Shown: positions 24,094 to 34,000 of the stretch, piece after piece
Layout of the letters: each line of letters starts with the position of its first letter
How positions within the stretch are numbered: position 1 is the stretch's first letter
DNA from: an uncultured Lachnospiraceae bacterium
GTDB lineage: Bacteria > Bacillota > Clostridia > Lachnospirales > Lachnospiraceae
Direction: 5' to 3'
Assembly: GCA_910589385.1 (NCBI GenBank)
Contig: CAJUTU010000028.1
Location: 1-51,375, forward strand
Length of the DNA: 51,375 nt
The notes under the pieces: model-generated
Databases searched by the model: none
Told to the model about the DNA's origin: nothing
What the model saw: the letters and a program-made list of their open reading frames with translations, nothing else
Translations under genes and position numbers: made by a program

Positions 24094-24798
24094 ATGAAAG
24101 AAAACTTAAGAGACCTGGAAAAGCGGATCGGGTATCGTTTTCAGGATTTTTCGCTGCTGCGCAGGGCAATGATGCACAGTTCCTATACCAATGAGAAGCA
24201 TCTGCCGCGGTTTCAGTGCAATGAAAGGCTGGAGTTTTTAGGAGATGCCGTGTTGGAGCTGGTATCCAGTGAATTCCTGTTTTTAGGAGAGCCGGAAATA
24301 TCGGAGGGAGAGTTGACAAAGACAAGGGCCAGCATGGTGTGTGAGCCGTCACTGGCATTTTGTGCCCGGGATCTGGAACTGGGGAAATATCTGCTTCTTG
24401 GCAAGGGGGAAGAGGCAACCGGCGGGAGAAAACGAGATTCTATTACATCAGATACTATGGAGGCCTTGATCGGAGCAATTTATCTGGACGGTGGTTTTAC
24501 TAATGCAAAAGAGTTTATCCACAGGTTTGTCCTGTCGGATTTGGAAAATAAAAAACTCTTTTTTGATAGCAAGACCATTTTGCAGGAGATTGTACAGGCC
24601 CGGACAGCCCAGGAGATTTCTTACTGTCTGGTAAAGGAAGAAGGGCCGGATCATGACAAAGCATTCTATGTGGAAGTACGGATTGGGGAAAAAAGCTATG
24701 GCGCGGGCAAGGGTCGTACCAAAAAGGCTGCGGAACAGGAAGCAGCTTATCAGGCGATATTGAAACTGAAAGCCGGCCGGGGAGAAGCAGGGGTGTGA
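24094..24798 (+). CDS. rnc: Ribonuclease III
   Basis: RNase III, 234 residues, cuts double-stranded RNA in rRNA processing and antisense control. The catalytic signature NERLEFLGDAVLEL is present, as is the second metal-site segment DTMEALIGAIYLDGG. The C-terminal dsRNA-binding domain ends in KKAAEQEAAYQAILKL. ATG 24094 lies 6 bases after AAGGAGG; an upstream ATG at 24064 lies before that site. It ends 1 base before smc. Confidence 0.97.
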   Translation: MKENLRDLEKRIGYRFQDFSLLRRAMMHSSYTNEKHLPRFQCNERLEFLGDAVLELVSSEFLFLGEPEISEGELTKTRASMVCEPSLAFCARDLELGKYLLLGKGEEATGGRKRDSITSDTMEALIGAIYLDGGFTNAKEFIHRFVLSDLENKKLFFDSKTILQEIVQARTAQEISYCLVKEEGPDHDKAFYVEVRIGEKSYGAGKGRTKKAAEQEAAYQAILKLKAGRGEAGV

Positions 24799-24799
24799 A

Positions 24800-27700
24800 A
24801 TGTATTTAAAAAGCATTGAGGTGCAAGGGTTCAAATCTTTTGCAAATAGGATAAAATTTGATTTCCATGAAGGGATCACCGGGATCGTGGGGCCTAACGG
24901 CAGCGGAAAAAGCAATGTTGCGGATGCTGTCAGATGGGTTCTGGGAGAACAGCGTGTGAAGCAGCTTCGGGGCGGCACTATGCAGGATGTGATTTTTTCT
25001 GGAACAGAAAACAGAAGGGCATTGAGCTATGCATCTGTGGCAATCACATTAAATAATGCAGACCATCAGCTTCCGGTGGACTATGAGGAGGTGACTGTAA
25101 CAAGGAAGCTCTATCGTTCCGGCGAAAGTGAATATCTCTTAAACGGGGCGGCGTGCCGTTTAAAGGATATCAACGAGATGTTCTATGATACCGGGATCGG
25201 GAAAGAAGGGTATTCGATCATCGGCCAGGGGCAGATTGACCGGATTTTAAGCGGAAAGCCGGAGGAACGCAGGGAATTGTTTGATGAGGCGGCGGGGATC
25301 GTAAAATTTAAGCGCCGGAAGAACTTGTCTTTGAAGAAGCTGGAGGAAGAGCGCCAGAATCTGACCCGTGTCAACGATATCCTGTCAGAATTGGAGAAGC
25401 AGATCGAACCTCTTTCCAGACAGTCGGAGGTTGCCAGGGAATATCTCAAAAAGAAAGAAGAACTCAAAACATTTGATATCAATATGTTCCTGCTGGAGAC
25501 AGAACGGATCAAGGAACAGCTTGAGGAAATCGACGGACAGCTTGGGGTTGCAGAAGAAGAACTGAAGGAAGCCAATGTCCGCTACGAAGAGATGAAGGCG
25601 GAGTATGACGCCATTGAAGAGGAAGTTGATTCCATTGATTTTTCTATCGAAAAGGCAAAAAGCCAGCTCAATGAGACAAATCTTTTAAAGCAGCAGCTGG
25701 AAGGCCAGATCAATGTATTGAAAGAGCAGATCAATACTGTGCGGATGAATGATGAGCATTATGATAACCGCCGTCATACGGTCAGGATTGAGATTGAGGC
25801 GAGACAGGGGCAGCTTCAGGAACTTTCCAGGGAGCAGGCGGATGTCCGTGGGAAGCTTTTGGAAGTATCCAAAAGAGATCAAGAGGCAAAGGAAGCGCTG
25901 ATTCAGGTGCAGAGCCGGATTGCCGGTCAGACGGCAGAGGTGGAAGAAAGTAAGCAGGAGATCATGGAGCTTTTGGACAACCGTGCTTCTACCCGTGCCA
26001 AGATCCAGCATTATGACACGACCCAGGCTCAGGTGAAAGCTCGCAGGGCAGAACTGGAAAGGCTTTTGGAAGAGACAAAAGGAGAAGGGGACCAGCAGAA
26101 TGAGACGCTGGCTTCTTATGAAGCGGAATTGAGGAAAGTCAGAGCTGAGATTTCTGGTTTTTCCGGCCAAATCCAGAATAAGGAGCAGGAGATTGAGCGG
26201 TATCAGATTGAACTGAATGAGAAGCAGGAAAAACTGAGGCTGGGGCAGACCGCATACCATCGGGAATCTTCCCGTCTGGAATCGTTGAAAAATATTACGG
26301 AGCGGTATGACGGATATGGAAACAGCATCCGTAAAGTGATGAGCTGCAGAGAGAAAGAGCCAGGACTTTTGGGTGTTGTTGCGGATATCATTCAAGTAGA
26401 TAAGGAATACGAGATTGCCGTGGAAACTGCTTTGGGCGGCAGTATCCAGAACATTGTGACGGATACGGAAGAGACTGCAAAGCGGATGATCCAGTTTTTA
26501 AAGAAAAATAAATTCGGGCGTGCCACATTTCTTCCGTTGACCAGTATGCATGGAGGGGGAGGGATCCGGGACGCTGCGGCGTTAAAAGAGCCAGGTGTTA
26601 TCGGACTTGCCAATACATTGGTGCGGGTGGAGCCGAGTTTTCAAGGGATGGCAGACCAGCTTTTGGGCCGGACTATTGTAGTAGACCATATCGACCATGG
26701 GATTTCCATTGCCAGGAAATTCCGGCAGTCACTGCGTCTGGTGACTCTGGAAGGAGACCTGATCAATCCCGGCGGTTCCATGACAGGCGGTGCATTTAAA
26801 AATTCCAGCAATCTGTTGAGCAGGCGAAGGGAAATCCAGGAGTTTGAAGAAACAGTCGCCATGTTAAAGGGTGATATGGATGGGATGGAAAGGGAAGTCA
26901 ATGATATTAAGCAGAAGCGGGCATTGTGCTATAATACCATTGATGACATTCAGCACCAGCTTAGTAAAGCTTCCATTGTAGAAAATACGGTCAAGATGAA
27001 TATGGAACAGATACAGGGCAAGCAAAGAGAACTTCAGGAACAGCGCCGTATGTATCAGGAAGAGCAGGAAACACTTCGGGAGCAGCTTCAAGAAATCCGG
27101 GATAATGAGGAGTCTATCCAATTGGAACTTGGAGCATCTAAACGTTTGGAGCAGGAACTGAATGAAAAGATAGAAGCGCTGCAGAAGGCATTGGAGGCAG
27201 ACAAGGAACTGGAAAGCGCACAGATGAAGCATTCCGAAGAGGTTCATTTGTCTTATGCCAGCCTGGAACAGCAAAATACCTTTATTTTGGAAAATATAAG
27301 CAGGATTGAGGAGGAAACAGCGAAATTCCAGGAAGAATTGAAAGCGGTGGATACCAATAAAGGGAATGCTGCCAAGGAAATCCAGGAAAAGGAACAGGAA
27401 ATCCAGAATCTTCGTACTACCATTGAAAATTCAGGAGAGCTGTTTGAAGAGATTCAGAAGGAGATTCATCTCCAGATTGCGAAGCGGGATGAACTGAATC
27501 AGAAGCATAAGGCCTTTTTAGGAAAAAGGGAGGAGCTTTCCAAACATATGTCGGATCTGGATAAAGAGTGTTTCCGGCTGAACAGCAGGAAGGAGTCCTA
27601 TGAAGAAGCAGCGGATAAACAGATCAATTACATGTGGGAAGAATATGAACTGACTCTTAGGCGTGCCCGTGAGCTGCGCAATCCGAATCTGACAGATTTA

Positions 27701-28360
27701 AGCTATATGAAGCGGCAGATCCAGATCCTGAAAAATGAGATCAAGAAATTAGGAAATGTGAATGTCAATGCCATTGAGGAATATAAAGAAGTCTCAGAGC
27801 GTTACGAATTTTTAAAAGGCCAGCATGACGACCTGGTGGAGGCAGAAGGAACGTTGGTACAGATCATTGAGGAACTGGACGCAGCCATGCGCAGGCAGTT
27901 TCAGGAGCAGTTCATTTTGATCTCGAAAGAGTTTGACAATGTATTCCGACAGTTGTTTGGCGGAGGAAAAGGCACGCTGGAATTAATGGAGGACGAAGAT
28001 ATCCTGGAAGCCGGAATCCGCATCATCGCGCAGCCGCCGGGAAAGAAGCTGCAGAATATGATGCAGCTTTCCGGCGGGGAAAAAGCGCTGACAGCGATTT
28101 CGCTGTTGTTTGCGATCCAGAATCTGAAGCCTTCTCCGTTCTGCCTGCTGGATGAGATCGAGGCGGCATTGGATGATAATAATGTGGGACGTTTCGCAAA
28201 GTATCTGCACAGGCTGACGGAAAATACGCAGTTTATCGTGATCACCCACCGACGCGGGACTATGACGGCGGCAGACCGTTTGTACGGGATCACCATGCAG
28301 GAAAAAGGGGTGTCTACACTGGTGTCGGTGGATCTTCTGGAAGATGAGCTGGATAAATAA
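24800..28360 (+). CDS. smc: Chromosome partition protein SMC
   Basis: Full-length SMC, 1186 residues, the motor of bacterial condensin, which organises and segregates the chromosome with ScpA and ScpB. Walker A is GPNGSGKSN (31-39). Coiled coils flank a hinge at about 500-660 (GVVADIIQVD ... LEGDLINPGGSMTGG). The C-terminal head has the signature LSGGEKALTAISLLFA and Walker B LLDEIEAALDD. It starts 1 base after rnc, a conserved rnc-smc-ftsY arrangement. scpA and scpB are not in the window. Confidence 0.98.
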   Translation: MYLKSIEVQGFKSFANRIKFDFHEGITGIVGPNGSGKSNVADAVRWVLGEQRVKQLRGGTMQDVIFSGTENRRALSYASVAITLNNADHQLPVDYEEVTVTRKLYRSGESEYLLNGAACRLKDINEMFYDTGIGKEGYSIIGQGQIDRILSGKPEERRELFDEAAGIVKFKRRKNLSLKKLEEERQNLTRVNDILSELEKQIEPLSRQSEVAREYLKKKEELKTFDINMFLLETERIKEQLEEIDGQLGVAEEELKEANVRYEEMKAEYDAIEEEVDSIDFSIEKAKSQLNETNLLKQQLEGQINVLKEQINTVRMNDEHYDNRRHTVRIEIEARQGQLQELSREQADVRGKLLEVSKRDQEAKEALIQVQSRIAGQTAEVEESKQEIMELLDNRASTRAKIQHYDTTQAQVKARRAELERLLEETKGEGDQQNETLASYEAELRKVRAEISGFSGQIQNKEQEIERYQIELNEKQEKLRLGQTAYHRESSRLESLKNITERYDGYGNSIRKVMSCREKEPGLLGVVADIIQVDKEYEIAVETALGGSIQNIVTDTEETAKRMIQFLKKNKFGRATFLPLTSMHGGGGIRDAAALKEPGVIGLANTLVRVEPSFQGMADQLLGRTIVVDHIDHGISIARKFRQSLRLVTLEGDLINPGGSMTGGAFKNSSNLLSRRREIQEFEETVAMLKGDMDGMEREVNDIKQKRALCYNTIDDIQHQLSKASIVENTVKMNMEQIQGKQRELQEQRRMYQEEQETLREQLQEIRDNEESIQLELGASKRLEQELNEKIEALQKALEADKELESAQMKHSEEVHLSYASLEQQNTFILENISRIEEETAKFQEELKAVDTNKGNAAKEIQEKEQEIQNLRTTIENSGELFEEIQKEIHLQIAKRDELNQKHKAFLGKREELSKHMSDLDKECFRLNSRKESYEEAADKQINYMWEEYELTLRRARELRNPNLTDLSYMKRQIQILKNEIKKLGNVNVNAIEEYKEVSERYEFLKGQHDDLVEAEGTLVQIIEELDAAMRRQFQEQFILISKEFDNVFRQLFGGGKGTLELMEDEDILEAGIRIIAQPPGKKLQNMMQLSGGEKALTAISLLFAIQNLKPSPFCLLDEIEAALDDNNVGRFAKYLHRLTENTQFIVITHRRGTMTAADRLYGITMQEKGVSTLVSVDLLEDELDK

Positions 28361-28380
28361 AAATTTTGGAGAAGATATTA

Positions 28381-28743
28381 ATGGATATAAGGAATGTGAA
28401 ACTAGAAATCTATGTTCCGGAAGAATATGTGGAGAAGATCCGGGATGCCCTTGCAGATATTGGAGTAGGACAGGTAGGAGAATACAGCCATATTGTCAGC
28501 TATCAGGAAACGAAGGGGCACTGGAAACCTTTGGAAAACAGCAATCCCTATTCCGGAAAGAGGGGAGAGATTTGCTGCGGAAACGAAGTGAAAATGGAAA
28601 TGCCCTGCGAGATAGAAAAGGCGGCAAAGGCAGTGCGGATCATAGAAGGAATTCATCCATATGAGGAACCGGTGATCCATATTGTTCCCTTATTAGATGT
28701 GGCTTCATGTGAAGAAATAGAAGAATCGAGAGGAGGCTTGTGA
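28381..28743 (+). CDS. NIF3/YqfO-like PII-fold domain protein
   Basis: A 120-residue stand-alone protein resembling the PII/CutA-like domain found inserted in Gram-positive NIF3 (YqfO, DUF34) proteins: VKLEIYVPEEYVEKIRDAL at the start, GVGQVGEYSHIVS (a loop typical of that domain), and GIHPYEEPVIHIVPL at the end. ATG 28381 is preceded by GGAGA (28368-28372). It is embedded between smc and ftsY with 20 and 1 bases on either side, so it belongs to this operon. Role unknown; the fold suggests metal or small-ligand binding. Confidence 0.75.
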   Translation: MDIRNVKLEIYVPEEYVEKIRDALADIGVGQVGEYSHIVSYQETKGHWKPLENSNPYSGKRGEICCGNEVKMEMPCEIEKAAKAVRIIEGIHPYEEPVIHIVPLLDVASCEEIEESRGGL

Positions 28744-28744
28744 A

Positions 28745-29689
28745 ATGGGAGAAGAGAAACAGGGTTTTTTTAAGAGGCTGGTGTCAGGGCTGACAAAAAC
28801 CAGAGATAATATTGTATCCGGAATGGACAGTATTTTCCACGGATTTTCCAAGATCGATGATGATTTTTATGAGGAATTGGAAGAGACCCTGATCATGGGG
28901 GATCTGGGGGTACATACCACAGAAGAGATCATTGAGGATTTAAAGGCAAAGGTAAAAGAAAAGCATATCAAGGAGCCATTGGAATGCCGGCAGCTTCTGA
29001 TCGACAGCATCCGGGAACAGATGGATGTGGGAGAGACGGCCTATGAATTTGAAGAAAGGCAGTCGGTAGTGTTCGTGATTGGTGTCAACGGGGTAGGGAA
29101 GACGACCACAATTGGAAAATTAGCGGGAAAATTTCATGCCCAGCATAAGAAGGTGATTATGGCAGCGGCAGATACGTTCCGCGCGGCAGCGGGAGAACAG
29201 TTAAAGGAATGGGCCAACCGTGCCCAGGTGGATATGATCGGTGGGCAGGAGGGTGCGGACCCGGCCTCAGTGGTATTTGACGCGGTTGCGGCGGCAAAAG
29301 CAAGAAGAGCAGATATTTTGTTATGCGATACAGCAGGACGGCTGCATAATAAAAAGAACTTGATGGAAGAATTAAAGAAGATCCACAGGGTCATTGAGCG
29401 GGAGTATCCAGAAGCCTACCATGAGACATTGGTGGTATTGGATGCAACGACCGGGCAAAACGCCCTGTCCCAGGCGAAGGAATTTAATGAAGTAGCAGAC
29501 ATAACAGGCGTGATTTTAACGAAAATGGACGGAACCGCGAAAGGCGGGATTGCAGTGGCAATTCAGGCGGAACTGGGGATTCCGGTAAAATATATCGGGG
29601 TCGGGGAATCGATAGATGATTTGCAGAAGTTCGATGCGGATGAGTTTGTAAATGCGCTGTTCTATAAAGAAGAACAGGAAGAGGAATAA
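28745..29689 (+). CDS. ftsY: Signal recognition particle receptor FtsY
   Basis: FtsY, 314 residues, the membrane-associated SRP receptor GTPase that delivers ribosomes making membrane proteins. The short N-terminal part lacks the long acidic A domain of E. coli; the N domain (to about 95) is followed by the G domain: GVNGVGKTTTIGKLA, DTFRAAAGEQL, DTAGRLHNK, TKMDGTAKGG, GVGESIDDL. Ends in an acidic Glu-rich tail. Starts 1 base after the PII-like gene. Confidence 0.97.
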   Translation: MGEEKQGFFKRLVSGLTKTRDNIVSGMDSIFHGFSKIDDDFYEELEETLIMGDLGVHTTEEIIEDLKAKVKEKHIKEPLECRQLLIDSIREQMDVGETAYEFEERQSVVFVIGVNGVGKTTTIGKLAGKFHAQHKKVIMAAADTFRAAAGEQLKEWANRAQVDMIGGQEGADPASVVFDAVAAAKARRADILLCDTAGRLHNKKNLMEELKKIHRVIEREYPEAYHETLVVLDATTGQNALSQAKEFNEVADITGVILTKMDGTAKGGIAVAIQAELGIPVKYIGVGESIDDLQKFDADEFVNALFYKEEQEEE

Positions 29690-29728
29690 AATACTTTTTT
29701 ATAGAAAAGAATAGAAGGAAGGGTGAAG

Positions 29729-30943
29729 ATGTTGACATTAGAGAAATTTGAAGAAGCCACAGAAGTGGTGAAAAGAGTGACAAGTTCTACAAAATTAGTT
29801 TACAGTGACTACCTCAGTGAACAGACAGGCGGAAAGGTGTATTTAAAGCCGGAGAATATGCAGCATACAGGGGCTTATAAGCTGCGTGGCGCTTACTATA
29901 AAATCAGTACCCTTTCGGAAGAAGAACGCAGCCGCGGATTGATTACGGCCTCTGCGGGTAACCACGCCCAGGGTGTGGCATATGCTGCAAATGCATTTGG
30001 ATGTAAGGCGACCATTGTCATGCCTACCGTAACTCCTTTGATCAAAGTGAACCGGACAAAGAGCTATGGTGCAGAAGTGATCCTATATGGTGATGTGTAT
30101 GATGATGCCTGTGAATATGCGTTAAAGCTGGCAGATGAGAAAGGCTATACCTTTGTGCATCCATTTAATGATCTGGACGTGGCCGCCGGCCAGGGGACGA
30201 TCGCCATGGAGATCGTACAGGAGTTGCCTACCGTGGATTATATCCTTGTACCGGTTGGGGGCGGCGGCCTGATCAGCGGGGTTGCGACACTGGCGAAAAT
30301 GCTGAATCCAAAGATCAAAGTGATTGGAGTGGAGCCGATAGAAGCAGCAAGTATGAGTGCAGCATTGGAAGCAGGAGAAGTGGTAGAGCTGGACAGCGCA
30401 AATACCATTGCGGACGGCACTGCCGTGAAAGCGGTGGGGGATCAGGTATTTCCCTATGTAAAAGAAAATGCGGATGATATGCTTCTGGTGGAAGATGATG
30501 AATTGATCGGGGCTTTTTTGGATATGGTGGAAAATCATAAAATGATCGTGGAAAATTCTGGGCTGTTGTCTGTGGCTGCATTGAAACAACTGGATTGTAA
30601 AGGAAAGAAAGTAGTCTGCATCTTAAGCGGGGGAAATATGGACGTGATCACCATGTCTTCTATCGTGCAGCATGGGTTGATCCAGAGAGATAGGATTTTT
30701 TCCGTATCCGTATTGCTTCCGGATAAACCTGGTGAGCTGGTCCGTGTAGCTGCCACGATCGCGGAGGAACAGGGGAATGTGATTAAGCTGGAGCATAACC
30801 AGTTTGTCAGCACCAACCGGAACGCGGCGGTGGAACTGCGTATCACGATGGAGGCATTTGGGACTGAGCATAAGCATAGGATTCTGGAGGCGCTGGAGAG
30901 GAAGGGATTCAGGCCAAAGCAGATCAGCGCGAAGTTGTATTGA
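29729..30943 (+). CDS. ilvA: Threonine ammonia-lyase with ACT domain
   Basis: A 404-residue PLP enzyme that deaminates threonine to 2-oxobutyrate, the start of isoleucine synthesis or of threonine fermentation. The PLP lysine is Lys51 in HTGAYKLRGA; SAGNHAQG binds the cofactor phosphate region and VGGGGLISG the phosphate. A single C-terminal ACT domain (about 330-400) replaces the longer regulatory domain of biosynthetic E. coli IlvA; this short form is also annotated as tdcB, so the pathway role is uncertain. ATG 29729 follows AAGGAAGGG; GTG 29723 is less likely. Confidence 0.92.
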   Translation: MLTLEKFEEATEVVKRVTSSTKLVYSDYLSEQTGGKVYLKPENMQHTGAYKLRGAYYKISTLSEEERSRGLITASAGNHAQGVAYAANAFGCKATIVMPTVTPLIKVNRTKSYGAEVILYGDVYDDACEYALKLADEKGYTFVHPFNDLDVAAGQGTIAMEIVQELPTVDYILVPVGGGGLISGVATLAKMLNPKIKVIGVEPIEAASMSAALEAGEVVELDSANTIADGTAVKAVGDQVFPYVKENADDMLLVEDDELIGAFLDMVENHKMIVENSGLLSVAALKQLDCKGKKVVCILSGGNMDVITMSSIVQHGLIQRDRIFSVSVLLPDKPGELVRVAATIAEEQGNVIKLEHNQFVSTNRNAAVELRITMEAFGTEHKHRILEALERKGFRPKQISAKLY

Positions 30944-31016
30944 TGGTTCTGTCTCGTATTACCCTATATATGGTGTACTGTACCAAAAAATATACAAAAA
31001 ATCCGTATCCTTTCTA

Positions 31017-31045
31017 TAGACTTTTACAAATTTTGGCTATATAAT
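31017..31045 (+). promoter_or_regulatory. Candidate promoter of the pyruvate oxidoreductase gene
   Basis: A perfect TATAAT (31040-31045) with TAGACT (31017-31022) 17 bases upstream; the -35 match is partial. The start would lie near 31052, leaving a leader of about 45 bases with a strong ribosome binding site. Confidence 0.55.
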
Positions 31046-31097
31046 AAAAGCACATGTGAATTTATTTTACAATGTACTAATTAAGGAGGAGCAAACA

Positions 31098-34000
31098 ATG
31101 GCAAGAAAAATGAAGACCATGGATGGTAATCAGGCCGCAGCTCATGTTTCCTACGCGTATACTGAAGTTGCAGCAATTTACCCCATCACACCATCATCTG
31201 TTATGCCTGAGCATGTTGATGAATGGGCTACCGAAGGAAGAGAGAACATCTTCGGACAAACCGTACAGGTAACAGAGATGCAGTCCGAGGCAGGTGCGGC
31301 CGGGGCTGTACATGGTTCCTTATCCGCAGGAGCTTTGACGACAACATTTACAGCATCACAGGGATTACTTCTGATGATCCCTAACTTATATAAAGTAGCA
31401 GGTGAGCAGCTGCCAGGTGTGTTCAATGTATCTGCACGTGCGATCGCAAGCCATGCACTCTCTATTTTCGGAGACCACTCCGATGTTTATGCATGCCGTC
31501 AGACAGGCGCAGCTATGCTCTGTGAATCCAGCGTACAGGAAGTTATGGACTTGACAGCCGTTGCTCACTGTGCAGCACTCGAAGGAAAAATTCCATTCAT
31601 CAATTTCTTTGATGGATTCAGGACCTCCCATGAGATCCAGAAAATTGAGACCTGGGATTACGAAGACTTAAAAGATCTGGTAAATATGGATGCAATCGAT
31701 GAATTCCGTGCTCATGCACTGAATCCGAACCATCCATGCCAGAGAGGTTCCGCTCAGAACCCGGATATCTTCTTCCAGGCAAGAGAAGCTTGTAATCCAT
31801 ATTATGATGCCCTTCCGGGAATCGTTCAGGATTATATGGACAAAGTCAATGCGAAGATCGGTACAGATTATAAGCTGTTCAACTATTACGGAGCTCCGGA
31901 TGCAGAGCGCGTGATCGTTGCTATGGGATCTGTATGTGATACGATCGAAGAGACGATCGACTATCTGCTGGCAGCAGGCGAGAAGGTGGGCGTAGTTAAG
32001 GTACGTCTGTACAGACCATTTTCCGCACAGGCACTCATTGATGCGATTCCGGATTCTGTGAAGACGATTTCTGTTCTTGACAGGACAAAAGAGCCAGGCG
32101 CGCTTGGCGAACCTTTGTATCTGGATGTTGTTGCAGCATTGAAGGGCACAAAGTTTGATGCAGTTCCGATCCTTTCCGGACGTTATGGATTGGGTTCCAA
32201 GGATACGACTCCGGCACAGATCGTTGCAGTATTGAAGAATACAGAGAAGAAGATGTTCACCATCGGTATCGAAGACGATGTGACCAATCTGTCACTGGAT
32301 GCAGGAGCTCCTTTGGTTACTACACCAGAGGGAACGATTAACTGCAAGTTCTGGGGACTGGGAGCAGACGGTACTGTCGGTGCGAACAAGAACTCCATCA
32401 AGATCATTGGCGACAATACAGACATGTATGCACAGGCTTATTTTGATTATGATTCCAAGAAGTCCGGCGGTGTGACAATGTCTCATCTGCGTTTTGGTAA
32501 ATCACCGATCAAGTCCACTTACCTGATCCGTCAGGCAAACTTTGTTGCATGCCATAATCCGTCTTATGTTGACAAGTACAACATGGTTCAGGAGCTGGTT
32601 GACGGCGGAACATTCCTTTTGAACTGCCCATGGGATGCAGAAGGACTGGACAAGCATCTTCCGGGACAGGTAAAGGCATTTATCGCAAACCACGGCATCA
32701 AGTTCTATACTATCGACGGTATCAAGATCGGTAAGGAGATCGGACTTGGCGGACGTATCAATACAGTCCTGCAGTCTGCATTCTTCAAGCTGGCAGCCAT
32801 CATTCCGGAAGAGGAAGCAATCGACCTGATGAAGAAAGCTGCAAAGGCGACTTATGGAAGAAAAGGCGATAAGATTGTCCAGATGAACTATGACGCCATT
32901 GACGCAGGTGCAAAGCAGGTTGTAGAAGTTACAGTTCCAGAGAGCTGGAAAGACGCTGCTGACGAAGGTCTTACGACTCCGCATGTAAGTGAAGACGGAA
33001 GAAAAGATGTTGTGGATTTCGTAAAGAATATCCAGGCTAAGGTGAATGCTCAGGAAGGAAATTCTCTCCCGGTATCCGCATTCAAGGATTATGTAGACGG
33101 CTCTACTCCGTCCGGTTCCTCTGCATATGAGAAACGTGGTATCGCAGTCGATATCCCGATCTGGAAACCAGAGAACTGTATCCAGTGTAATCGCTGCGCA
33201 TATGTATGTCCGCACGCAGTTATCCGTCCGGTAGCATTGACGGAAGAAGAAGCTTCTAAGGCTCCGGAAGGACAAGCAACTCTTCCAATGACCGGTATGC
33301 CGGAGATGAAGTTCGCGATCACCGTATCTGCGCTTGACTGTACAGGATGCGGTTCCTGTGCGAATGTCTGCCCGGGCAAGAAGGGTGAGAAAGCTCTGGT
33401 TATGGAAAACATGGAAGCAAATGTGGGCGTTCAGAAGGGCTTTGATTTTGGCGTAGAGATTCCTGTAAAACCGGAAGTAGTAGCGAAATTCAAACCTGCA
33501 ACTGTAAAGGGAAGCCAGTTCAAACAGCCATTGCTTGAATTCTCAGGCGCATGTGCAGGATGCGGAGAGACACCTTACGCAAAACTGATCACACAGTTGT
33601 TCGGCGACAGAATGTATATTGCAAACGCAACAGGATGTTCTTCCATCTGGGGCAACTCTTCACCGTCTACACCATATACTGTAGATGCAAAGGGAAGAGG
33701 TCCTGCATGGTGTAACTCCCTGTTTGAAGATAATGCAGAGTTTGGATATGGTATGCTGCTTGCACAGAATACCATCAGAGAAAGACTGAAAGTCAAAGTA
33801 GAGAAGCTTGCAGAGAGTGGAGACAATGCAGACGTGAAAGCTGCGGCTCAGGAATATCTGGATACCTACAATGTAGGCGCAGAGAACGGCACAGCTACAG
33901 ATAAGCTGGTAGCAGCTCTGGAAGCATGCGGATGCGGATGCCCGGAAAGAGCAGAACTTCTGAAGGAAAAAGATTTCCTTGCAAAGAAGTCTCAGTGGGT

